A DNA stretch of 64,000 bases from Castanea sativa (lineage: Eukaryota; Streptophyta; Magnoliopsida; Fagales; Fagaceae), in assembly GCF_040712315.1 (NCBI RefSeq), contig NC_134024.1, forward strand, positions 31,053,158 through 31,117,157, in the 5' to 3' direction. Positions 46,380 through 56,624 of the stretch are shown here, piece by piece. How positions within the stretch are numbered: position 1 is the stretch's first letter; each line of letters begins with the position of its first letter. A program made the position numbers and the translations under genes. Under the pieces are notes generated by a model. It was not told where the DNA came from, searched no databases, and saw only the letters and a list, made by a program, of their open reading frames with translations.

Positions 46380-48259
46380 AAGTGCACAATTGTACCCGGA
46401 CCAAAAAACGAATGTTAGGCTTAGGCCCAATGAGCCTTATACAATATAATTTGTAGAGTATGTGTTTGAAATCTGAAGGAAAAATTCTGGTTTTGCATCT
46501 CATGCAAAACCCACAGCGGAAGCAACGAACTAGGGTCTATTTCATTCATGATTGATAACGTGCACAATGCCAATAAGACACTAGCTCCAATGGGCCTTGG
46601 GCTTTTCCGTCAACTCTTGACAAGTCCAAAGTTACCATTAATTATATTTAATACCACTATATAAATATAATTGCACTCTAGGCCTTATTAATAAATTATA
46701 TCCCAAGACTTTATTATACACGTAACCCCTTCATAAAATATTCGTAGTAACACAAAGTCATAAATGTAGACTGCCACTTTGTAAATTACTACATTTTATC
46801 CTTGAGTACCCGGTTTAATTCTTTAAAATTATTCATTATATATTTATGAAATCCAATTTCATAAATATATACTTTAGTAATTTCTTACTAAAGTGGTTAG
46901 GTCTAATTCTCTAAATAACTGAAACCATTAAACTTATCTCAAGGGAATATTTTATATCTCTATCAAGAGACTATGAATTCCATCTTGAGAATATATGTTC
47001 CATCAATACTAAATGTGGCTGTCCAACATACTGAGGTTTTGACCGTCACTTCAGATCTCACTCATGATATATCAAAGCAACCTACACTTCATGATCATGT
47101 CCATTATTCTCTCAGGATTAAGAGTTCATGCAAATAGAAGTCGTGAGATTTATTATTCATTTGACAGTCGTTAGGAGAATAATAAATCTCACAGCAATCC
47201 TGTTCAATATGTTTTAACTCTTAAAACATATCAACATATCAACTAGAAGTTTCCACTTCCATGATCAAGACAAATCATCTTAGTTGACATGTTATAGTCT
47301 TCGCAGATGAAATGCCCAATTTCATCACCGACTACGAACTATAAATTTTGAGTTTACAAAGAACTTGTGATTTACATCTTCTGTGACTTTTCACATAAAT
47401 CACATACAATGCATCTCATGGACTATATGATAATGTCCCATATTCATGTTACCATTATTTTAGATAATAATAAAATAACTTTATCAAACACAATATTAAG
47501 TCATACATCATGTCATACATAATGTCATACATAATATCATACATAGCATCATACAATAAGATTTAAGGGCACAAATCCTAACAAAATCTAGGTTCGGGAT
47601 GTTGGAGGTTTGATTAGCAAGCTAGAATGTTACAATCTGTGCAAATGATGAACGAATATGACAAATAGATCTCCTCGGACGTAAGCCGATGACGATTTGT
47701 ATAAATACTCTCTTTCTATGCCAAAGTTTACAATTCTTAGTTCTCTTTTTAGTTTAGGAGCTGATCCCTTTTTCTTTCCTTTCTCGTCTCCTTATATACT
47801 TCTTCCACTTTAATGTTCATTCACGTGTCATACAAATCTTTCCCTTAGATACTTGTCCCATCCACCACCTTCTTGAAGTCTTTAAATAATAACAGGAAGG
47901 TTCAATTCTATTGTTCAGAGGTCATTTCCCCATTAATGCGGCCAGGGAGGTAGATGTAGGGTCTTTAATATGGAGGTAGCAGCCTTTTCCCTAGATATTT
48001 CTATCACATCCTTGCATCTAGAGGGTGCTTGGATCACCCTCTTACCCATCAGTTTTTCCAGAATTCTGCCTTTAACCTTCTTAACGAGTCTCAGGGTCAT
48101 TGCCGGGCTAGTCCGCGGAGACATTCCTCCTCGGATAACTCCTCGGACCTTTATAGTGCATACTGACTTGTGGGCCTGGAGGCCTTAATCAAAAACAAAC
48201 TGATACCCGTCAATAAAGCCCAAAGCCCAAATGTTTATTCGGAAATTTTACCCCCCACA
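46355..48259 (-). repeat. 3' LTR of element 2, interrupted by a solo LTR
   Basis: It matches the 5' LTR (57954-58721) over its length apart from a 1110-bp insertion. Counting from TGTAAG (46377) to CCCCACA (48259) and subtracting the insertion and one 5-bp duplication gives 768 bp, the same as the other LTR. The outer edge carries an extra TG run (46355-46376) before TGTAAG. Confidence 0.88.
46474..47583 (-). mobile_element. Solo LTR nested in the 3' LTR of element 2
   Basis: On the + strand it begins TGAAGGAAAA and ends CCTAACA. It is flanked by AAATC on both sides (46469-46473 and 47584-47588). On the - strand it starts TGTTAGGATTTGTGCCC, a start typical of a common group of plant Copia LTRs, so it lies in reverse orientation. 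The 5' LTR of element 2 lacks it. There is no internal coding region: a 1110-bp solo LTR left by LTR-LTR recombination. Confidence 0.85.
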
Positions 48260-48762
48260 ATAGCCCCTCAAAACTTTATTTTTCCCTCCCATCCGAGGGG
48301 AAAGATAGAGTTTTGAACCAAACAGTACATATTCCACACGCTCTATAGACCACCACACGTGTGGGGGTTCTTTTGTTCTCTGAAAATGCCTTCTGACGCT
48401 TCAAACCCCGGAATGCGCGCATTTGTGACCGCAAGTTACATCTTGTTCCCCACGTTCAACGGTGAGATGCGGATTCAACGCTTCAGGTTGCCTCTCGAAA
48501 ATTTGAGCGGGACAAATTTAATTTTGAGGCTGCCTCCCGCACGTCCAAACGCTTGGAAACCCGCACCTTCATTCATTTGTTCAGAATTCAATCATATCAA
48601 AGTATCCATCATTACCTTTTCTCTCCAGAAACTCGTGAAGACTCGCAAAACCAACTCCAGTAAGTGTTTGCTTTTCTTTACTCATTCATTCTCGGTTTCT
48701 ATCCTCGGCTCCCATCTAAACTCCATTTTCTTCTTCAAAACTCTCTCTATTACTTCCCCCAA
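48260..48762 (+). promoter_or_regulatory. Upstream region of the antisense ORF
   Basis: Between the 3' LTR and the antisense start codon lie 503 bases that probably contain its promoter and 5' UTR. A short open frame here (48359-48784) has no recognisable domain. A TATAAATA on the + strand within the LTR (47700-47707) is about 1.06 kb upstream of the ATG and is one candidate promoter box. Confidence 0.3.
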
Positions 48763-51334
48763 ATGGGTAGATTTAAGTGTCTAGTTGATTCTGACGCCGG
48801 TATGGAAGGGTTTAGGGCCAAGTACCATATTCCCAACGACATAGGCTTGAGGTATTGTCTAGTAGAAGCCGTAGGTAGTGACAAGAGAGACGGAGAAGTC
48901 ATCATTCCAATGATCGCCTTCATAGAAGGTGGAATGACTCTCCCTATGAGAAATGTGACCAGCGAATACTTTTGCAACCATAGGTTATGCCCAGACCAGT
49001 GTGCACCAAACGTATTTAGGGTCTTAGGTAGTGTAGACGCTCTAAACGAGCAAATGGGTCTAAACCTCACATGGCATGATGTTGCCTTTATGTACAAATG
49101 CCACAAACTCAAAAACGTGGGGTATTACATTAAATCGCGGTCCAGTATAGTCAGGCTAATCTCCTGTCTGCCTAAATCCAACAAAGGCATGAAGGATGAC
49201 TACCTCATCGCCTCAGGGAACTGGCACGACGGCCCTCACTGCTCGGTTGTATGGGGAGATCCAAGTGTGACTCCTTAGGAGTTAAATTCCTTTACCCGTG
49301 ATTCAATCCTGCCACATTTACTGCTTTAATCCTTATTGCTCACTATTGCTTTTGATCTTTATGTTTATTACTAGTCTGACCATGTTTGTCTTCTCGGATG
49401 TCTCTTCTCACAGATAAACAGCACGTACGCCCACGCCTGAGCTTCTGCAACGTTGCCTACTTAAATCGCGTCCTCCTCTCAGAAGTCTTCGTGAGTGAAG
49501 ATTTACAAGTGAGAGCAGCACATTTGATATTAGGATACGATCCTATATCATCGGACTTTCAAGAGATAGAAAACACAATCATCGCGGGGGATAAGCAACG
49601 TAGAAGGATAAAGGTCGCATGACCAAGCTTCCTCTCTGACCACGATCTTCCCAACGATCCCACCATCATTCTGTACACGTACCCAATTGCAGCAATTCCC
49701 CTCTCGGCGCACTCTCAGACAACCGCCGTACAAGAAGAGCAAGCATCCTCGTCGCACTCATTGAACGAGGAGATAGACCAGTTTCAACTTGAAGACGTCG
49801 AAAGGCCTCGAGGAAACCCGTTTGTCATTCTCTCGGACGAGGAGCACGAGCCTATCGAGACTTCGGGGATACAAGGTTTGGTAGTTGCCCACCCTGACTC
49901 CAGTTCCGAAGAAGAAGAGATGGACGCCCTGAAGGAGCTGATGCACAAAAGGGGCACGAGAGTCTCTAAGAAGGGAGCAGGTGGGTCACAGGTCCCTCCG
50001 TCCTTGCCCCCACCCCCTCCTCCATCCGATCCTAAGCCTCCCGTTGCGGAGCCCAAGAAGAAAAGGAAGGGTGAAGCCGAGGAGGCAGATGGGGAGAGGC
50101 AGAAGAAGCAGAAACAACAACAACAACAACAACCCCAGCAACAAAGACCTGACAAGGGCAAGGGATGTGCCTCGTCAGTGGAAAGTGGGGAGATTAAAGA
50201 CGTTACCGAGGTGCACCATGCATAGGCTAACTGGTCTCCCGAGCTTAAGCTAGACGGGGCACCAATCTCTTGCCAATCCAACATTAGGATGTTCCAACAA
50301 GACCATGCCCTCCACCTGGCCGATGCCTTGGAACATCCTCTCCTACTATCCAGGGACATGGAGGCCCTGGACAAGATGACTTAGTCCCAGCTGTTCCTTT
50401 CGCTAAGAAGGGACTTGGGCTTGGTAAGTATTTAAATCTTATCTTCACCTTATTTTTTCATCACACCTCACTGTAGGAGACATTTTTATGCGTTTGATAT
50501 TTTGATATTTTGATGTCTTGTCATAGGCCGTCCAGGAAGTCTTTGCCGCCGAGAAGTGGGTGGAGGATTCTCGGAAGAAGGCTGGGCTTGAACTGGAGCT
50601 TCGGTTGGAGACCGAGAAGTCCCTAGGTCGGGCCCTTGCGCAAAATGAGAAGCTCACCACACAACTGAAGGAGCTAAAAAGGGAAAGGGACGGTGCCGAG
50701 GCCAGCTTGAAGACGATGAAGACCCAGGTGGAGGGGCAAGGCAAGCTTCTTCGTCAGAAGGATGAAGAGTTATCCAAAGCTCAGTAGGATCACTCCGACT
50801 TGAAGAAGGAGCTTACCAAGATGAAGGACGAGGCCCGCACCTTCAAGGACTCGCTGGAGGTCGCGAAGAAGGCCGCTTACAAGGAAGGGGTAGCGGTGAC
50901 AGAAGACTAGCTGACAGAGGAGTTCGCCGCGCTGTGCCGAGAATACTGCCAGCAAGTTTGGGGGGGAAGCCTTAAATGTAGCAGGGGTTCCTTCAACTTC
51001 CCAGCTGAGGAAGCCCGAGAACATTTGGCTTCCCCTAGACATACAGGAGATAGAAGAGCTTCCTTCTGTCGCCCCTACCCCGGAGACAGCACCTTTCATG
51101 CCCCTTCCTGTGATCCCAGAGCCCATTCCTGCTCCTACAGAACCTACGAGTTCCAATAAAGAGAAGGAACAGGGTGAAGGTGCCGAAAAAGTTAAGAGCC
51201 AAAGTGCCGAGCCTATCGTCCCTCCACCAGTGGCAACAAACAAAGGAAAACAAGTCCAATCCTCTTTTAAAATGGAGCTGAAGAGCACTGAAGCGGCCAG
51301 TACTTCCGAGCAGGACCCTCCTTCAAAAGCTTAG
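48763..51334 (+). pseudogene. Antisense ORF of element 2, three exons, decayed
   Basis: This reading frame lies opposite to gag-pol, between integrase and the 3' LTR. Exon 1 (48763-49264) starts at MGRFKCLVDSDAG and resembles the plant 'putative gypsy type transposon' domain (Pfam Transposase_28). Exon 2 (49414-50423) holds RPRLSFCNVAYLNRVL and RAAHLILGYDPIS, then an acidic, proline- and lysine-rich stretch with a glutamine run. Exon 3 (50527-51334) is a long coiled coil (LELELRLETEKSLG, LKELKRERDGAEASL) and a Pro/Glu-rich tail ending SKA. Introns of 149 and 103 bp have GT..AG borders in matching phases. Stops at 49620, 50223, 50382, 50785 and 50908 and one G insertion near 50961 disable it. 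Such extra antisense ORFs are described for Tat-lineage elements. Their function is unknown. Confidence 0.75.
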
Positions 51335-51794
51335 GGCCGAGCCTAGGACTTTTCCCTTTTCTTGTTATGTAACAAAGACTTTCTTTGTAATGTATATTAG
51401 AAATGATTAATGAAAGACTGTCTGGTTTAACCTTCATTTGACTTGTACTTTTTAGTATAAAAGTTCTCATCAGCACAAACAAAAAGAAATGAATGAGTGG
51501 AACAACCAACTCCACTTTCAATATTGGAACTATCATAACCATAACAACAATACACATGCTTTGCTCTTACTTTACAAGTTATGCCTAAAGAGTATAATGT
51601 GTGTAACACAATAATGCACAATTAACAACCTAACTTAGAATTCAATTCGGGGCATAAAGTGATAAAAAAAAATGTTTCATAAACATCACAACATTAATAT
51701 GACATGGATTTTTGATAATATTTCTAAAGTAAAGGATTCAAGAACTTGACATAAACAAACTTCGTCTTAATGATAAGTACGATATCGATTTGTA
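51335..51794. other. Spacer between antisense ORF and repeat array of element 2
   Basis: AT-rich sequence that may hold the antisense transcript's 3' UTR. GTAATGTATATTAG and AATGATTAATGAAAGAC follow the stop codon at 51332-51334. No gene is seen. Confidence 0.4.
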
Positions 51795-52530
51795 CAGGGT
51801 ATATGGTCCGAGAGCCATGCATATCCACATTCCTACTTGATACTTAGAATTTGTAACTTAAAAATGTTAGTTTCAACAAAGTAGAAGGTCTGTGGACCCA
51901 ACTTAACTAAGGTTTTATTTAACAAATGAGAAACCATCAATTTCCACAAGGCATGTGGTCCGAGGACCCTACATCACCAAGTTTCTGTTTGATACTTAAT
52001 AAGATATCAATTTCCATGAGGTATGTGATCCAAGGACCCTGTATCACCAAGTTTCTGTTTGATACTTAGAAATTGTAACTTAAGGTGTTAATTTCCCCAA
52101 AGTAGAAGGTCTATGGACCCAGCATAACTAAGGTTCTGTTTAACAAATGATAAGACATCAATTTCCACAAGGTATGTGGTCCGAGGACCATACATCACCA
52201 AGTTTCTATTTGATACTTAAAAATTGTAACTTAAGATGTTAATTTCCCTAAAGTAGAAGGTCTATGGACCCAGCATAACTAAGGTTTTGTTTAACAAATG
52301 ATAAGACATCAATTTCCACAAGGTATGTGGTCCGAGGACCATACATCACCAAGTTTCTGTTTGATACTTAAAAATTGTAACTTAAGATATTAATTTCCCC
52401 AAAGTAGAAGGTCTATGGACCTGGCATAACTAAGGTTCTGTTTAACAAATGATAAGACATCAATTTCCACAAGGTATGTGGTCCGAAGACCATACATCAC
52501 CAAGTTTCTATTTGATACTTAAAAATTGTA
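51795..52530 (-). repeat. 151-bp tandem repeat array, 3' region of element 2
   Basis: The marker TTTCCACAAG occurs at 52162, 52313 and 52464, exactly 151 bp apart. Earlier degenerate units occur at 51941 and 52011, the latter only 70 bp later through a deletion. Each unit carries two half-like blocks (GTGGTCCGAGGACC and GAAGGTCTATGGACC). Tandem repeats in the 3' region are known for Tat/Ogre elements and can seed satellites. Confidence 0.88.
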
Positions 52531-52589
52531 AGAGATAAACCCAAATACATATTCATAATTTGAACCACGAACGATAAAAGCGTTTTTTA

Positions 52590-53952
52590 TTAATAATAAT
52601 ACCTTCGAAGGTTGTTTACATTCCATGGGCGTTGTACAATTTTTTTAGCTAGTCGATATGACCCTATGCCTACTACAGAGATGATCTGGTAGGGTCCTTC
52701 CCAATTTGGTCCTAGTTTTTCCCAAGCGAGGTTTTTAGCGGTACCCACAACCTTTCTCAACACCAGATCCCCAAGCGCTAGTGGCCTTAGCTTCACATGG
52801 GCATCATACCTGCGTTTAAGCTTCTACTGATAATAAGCCATTTGGACCATAGCGGCCTCTCGCCGTTCCTCAACCAAATCCAAGCTTTTCTCCAAGAGGC
52901 CGTCGTTATTTTCTAGGCTAAAAGAACTCGTCCTTAGCATTATGAAACCAGATTCTAAAGGTATCACTGCCTCGGCCCCATAAGTCATAGAGAATGGTGT
53001 TTCTCCAGTGGATCTGCACGACGTAGTTCGATACGTCCATAAAACATGTGGTAGCTCCTCTACCAATCTACCCTTCGCATCATCCAGCCTTTTCTTGAGT
53101 CCACTGACTATGACCTTGTTAACGGCCTCGGCCTGCCTATTTCCCTGAGGATAGGCTGGGGTGGAGTATCTGTTTATGATGCCCATGTCATTGCAATACT
53201 TCCTAAAAGCTCTGCTGTCGAATTGAATGCCATTATCTGAAACAAGCGTGTGGGGCACCCCAAATCTAGTGATAATATTCTTCCAAATAAACTTCTTGGA
53301 GTCGACGTCCCTAATATTTGCTAAGGGCTTAGCTTCGACCCACTTAGTGAAGTACTCGGTCCCCACGAGTAGCCACCTTTTGTTTCCCACAGCCCTCGAA
53401 AAAGACCTTACTATGTCCAATCCCCATTGAGCAAAAGGCCAAGGATTGGACAAAGGATTAAGGATTAAAGACTCCCCCAGGCTGATGAATGTTGGGAGCG
53501 AACCTTTGGCACTGGTCACACTTTTTTGCGTAGTCCTGAGCTTCCCTCTGCATGTTAGGCCACCAATATCCCTGAGTCAGAGCCCTATGGGGCAAGGACT
53601 TTTCCCCAGTATGGCTTCCGCAAATTCCCTCATGCAATTCTTCCAAAAGTGCCTCTATTGACTCAGGGTGTACACATAACAAGTATGGTCCAGAGAATGA
53701 GCATTTATACAATTTCTAATCTTCGGACAGTCAGAAACGAGGCGCCTTTCGACGAATCTTATCAGCCTCAGACTTGTCCTCGGGAAGAATGTCGTTTTTC
53801 ATAAAAGATACCACAAGGTCAATCCAACTAGGTCCAGGCCTTATCAGGTGGATACAGGCGGCACTTGCAGTGGTCAGAGTTGGCTCTAGCAAGTCTTCGA
53901 CGAGGATAATCCTAGGCAAACACTGAGCCGAGGACGTCGCCAAGGTGGCCAA
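52590..53952 (-). pseudogene. Integrase of element 2
   Basis: The order matches element 1: N-terminal linker (53952-53731), zinc-binding part with LHEGICGSHTGE and CDQCQRF (53712-53458), catalytic core (53519-52824) and C-terminal GPY/F-like part (52796-52590). The core keeps Asp in QWGLDIVRSF, Asp in LVSDNGIQFDS and Glu in NRQAEAVNKV. Breaks are a stop at 53731, a frameshift near 53490 and a stop at 52824. Element 1 is uninterrupted over the same span, so these are decay mutations. Confidence 0.87.
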
Positions 53953-54030
53953 CGAGTCTGCATGTGTGTTCCCACTTCTAGAAACGTGAGAAAAGATAAA
54001 GGAATCAAATTCAGATTGTAAACGTTTGAC

Positions 54031-54945
54031 CTAGGTCAAGTACTCTTGCATTCTTGGATCCCTAGCCTCCATGGTCCCCGTCACTTGTCTGACCACTAAC
54101 TGAGAATCTGAGAACATATGAACTTCCCTTCCGCCCATCCTACGCACCATGTTCATACCGACCAAGACTGCTTCGTACTCGGCCTCGTTATTAGTCGTCG
54201 AGAACGCTAATCTCAAAGATTTTTCGAAGACAATTTCCTCAGGGGATACCAAAACAAGTCTGACACCAGACCCCCTCTAGTTGGCTACCCCATTAATGGA
54301 CACTTTCCAAATCGGAGATCCTTTGTCCATGATCATGCCAACTGATTTTTCATCCATGTGTGATTCCTTCGTAATTTCTTCCAACAATGGTTCAGTAAAC
54401 TCCGCCACCAAATCTGCGAGAATCTGGCTCTTCACCGAGGTGTGCGGCATGTATTTGATATCAAAAACTCCCAAAATAGTTCCCCACTTAGCTACCCTTT
54501 CGGAGTAGTCAGCACTGCGTAACACTGACTTGAGAGGCAACTGGGTCAAAACCACGACAGTGTGGGACTGGAAATAGTGAGGAAGCTTTCGCGTGGCATG
54601 GACTATGGCCAAAAGTGCCTTCTCCAAGGTCAAGTAGCGCACCTCAGCTTCATTCAAGAATTTGCTGACATAACAGACCGGTCTTTGCACGCCGCCGTCG
54701 TCCCTTATAAGGACCAGGCTGACTGCATGGACAACCACAGCTAGGTATGCAAACAGGATTTCATCAACCTCCGGCCGAGACATAATGTGTGGCTGGGAAA
54801 GATATTCCTTAAGTCGCTGGAAAGCTAAAGCGCACTCCTCGGACCATTGGAATCCTTTCCATTTATTCAACAGTTGGAAGAAAGGCCTGCACCTGTCAAC
54901 TGACCGAGAGATAAATCTGCTGAGAGTAGCGATCATTCCAGTCAA
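54031..54945 (-). pseudogene. RT connection and RNase H domains of element 2
   Basis: In frame with the last RT piece. 54945-54277 holds FISRSVDRCRPFFQLLNKWK, EILFAYLAVVVHAVSLVLIR and RKLPHYFQSHTVVVLTQLPL. After a TAG at 54279-54277, 54252-54031 gives FEKSLRLAFSTTNNEAEYEA and MFSDSQLVVRQVTG of the second RNase H module. The stop falls at the GVANxxGSG segment that is intact in element 1. The sequence then continues in frame into the integrase N-terminus at 53952. Confidence 0.85.
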
Positions 54946-54984
54946 CTTCTGAACTTCCTTTGGATTCCGAGGTGGCTGTAAACC

Positions 54985-55874
54985 TTAGATGGCTCTGACC
55001 TGCGCCGGGTTCACCTCTATCCCTCTATGAGTCACCATGTAGCCTAGGAACTTTACGGAACCCACGCCAAAAGAACACTTTAAGGCGTTAAGGCGCAGTT
55101 TGTACTTTCTAAGTATTTGAAAGGTATCGTTCAGATCTTTCACGTGTGTGGATATTGTTTTACTCTTCACTACCATATCGTCCACATATACCTCAATGGT
55201 TTTTCCAAGTTGCGACTCAAACATTTTGATCATCATCCTTTGGTAAGTAGCCCCTGCATTTTTTCAATCTGAACGGCATCACTTTATAGTGATAGTTCCC
55301 TGTTGGAGTAATGAAGGCAGTCTTCTCCTGATCATCCGTCGCTAATGGAATTTGGTGATAATCCTGAAAGGCATCTAAAAAGCTCATCCGAGGATGTCCG
55401 ACCGTGGCATCCACAAGCTGATCAATGCGTGGCATCGGGAATGAGTCCTTTGGGCAGGCTTTTGTTTAAGTCTGTAAAGTCCACGCATACTCTCCAATTC
55501 CCATTCTTCTTTTTCACCACAATTGTATGCGCCAACCACTCCGGGTAGAAAACTTCTTTGATAGCCCCAGCCCTCTTGAGCTTGAGCACTTCTTCTTTAA
55601 CAACCTCAGAATGCTCTTTGGAGGCACACCGAGGTGGCTGCCTCCTAGGAACAATGGCAGGGTTGACGTTCAAATGATGATAAATGAAGCTTGGGTCAAC
55701 CCCCGGAGCCTCATAGGGATCCCAAGCAAAGACATCGATGTTGTCCTTCAAAAACTCGGCCAACTCCATCTTCTCTTGGTGTGGTAAACGTACACCAACT
55801 TGAAAGAACCTTTCGGGATCATCGGCTATCAGAAACTTCTCCAAATCTTCACGCATGGCTTCATCTGCTGTCAC
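54985..55874 (-). pseudogene. Reverse transcriptase of element 2
   Basis: Three overlapping open stretches in different frames make up the RT. 55874-55422 contains VVKKKNGNWRVCVDFTDLN. 55435-55217 contains FLDAFQDYHQIPLATDDQ, with the first catalytic Asp. 55236-54985 contains IEVYVDDMVVKSK with the catalytic pair and LGYMVTHRGIEVNP. Frameshifts near 55435 and 55230 separate them, and a TAA near 54986 ends the third, so no active polymerase can be made. Confidence 0.87.
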
Positions 55875-55904
55875 CGCATCGGGCGCATCCAGAGTCGTTA
55901 ATTG

Positions 55905-56549
55905 CTATAAGTCCTTCATAACAGGGGCTGAGGACTCTGATTTGGCTTGATGTAGTACTGCAGCCGATATGCATTGCCTTGCCATTGCTTGGCTGCCAAG
56001 AATTTCTTGGGTGAATCCCCCCGAGGGGAATTTTACTTTAACATGCAAAGTTGAGGAGACAACACCCAAAGCATGCAGCCAAGGCCTGGCAAGGATGGCC
56101 ATGTATAGGGAATACGCGTCAACCACAATAAAATCCACCTCAACCGTTTCTGAGCCAGACTGTACGGGCAATCGAATCTGCCCCTTTGGTATGACGGCCT
56201 TCCCTTCAAAGCTTATTAGTGGCGAGTCATAAGGAGTGAGGTCCTCCAGCTTCAACCTTAGCCCCTTAAATAAGTCAGGGTACATAATATCCGAGCCGCT
56301 GCCTTGATCGATCATCATCCTTTTGACATCGTAATTTCCTATCCTCAAAGTGACCACCAGGGCGTCATCATGGGGTTGGATGGTCCCAACCTTATCCTCA
56401 TCCGAGAATCCCAAAACAGACATATTCCTTTTAATCCTCTTCGGCTTCGAGCCTGACTCCTCGGCCTGTGAGTGTGACACTACCATCACCTTGGTAGGAC
56501 AAGAACCAGTCCTGCTAGGTGCAGCAAAGATGACGTTGATCGTTCCCAA
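55905..56549 (-). pseudogene. Protease region of element 2
   Basis: This 214-residue open stretch is in frame with gag. It contains DDALVVTLRIGNYDVKRMM, IDQGSGSDIMYPDLFKGL (active-site region with D-Q-G-S), the conserved VDFIVVDAYSLYMAILARPW and the LHALGVVSSTLHVKVKFP segment. It ends at a TAG (55907-55905), while RT continues in the same frame from 55874. The single polyprotein frame is thus broken only by point stops here. Confidence 0.82.
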
Positions 56550-56624
56550 GGGTGGCCGAGATGAGTTGTTCTTCTGATTATTTGAACCTGAGTGACTGCC
56601 TTGCCGGTTAGGTTGGTACAGGTG

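Noticed and set aside
48359..48784. 141-residue frame upstream of the antisense ORF
   Set aside because: No recognisable domain, and it overlaps the start of a better supported frame. Kept only as upstream region.
49784..50374. Long - strand frame (196 aa) opposite the antisense ORF
   Set aside because: It is rich in Ser, Cys and Gly runs produced by reading the complement of acidic and glutamine-rich codons. The + strand frame has conserved blocks and splice sites.
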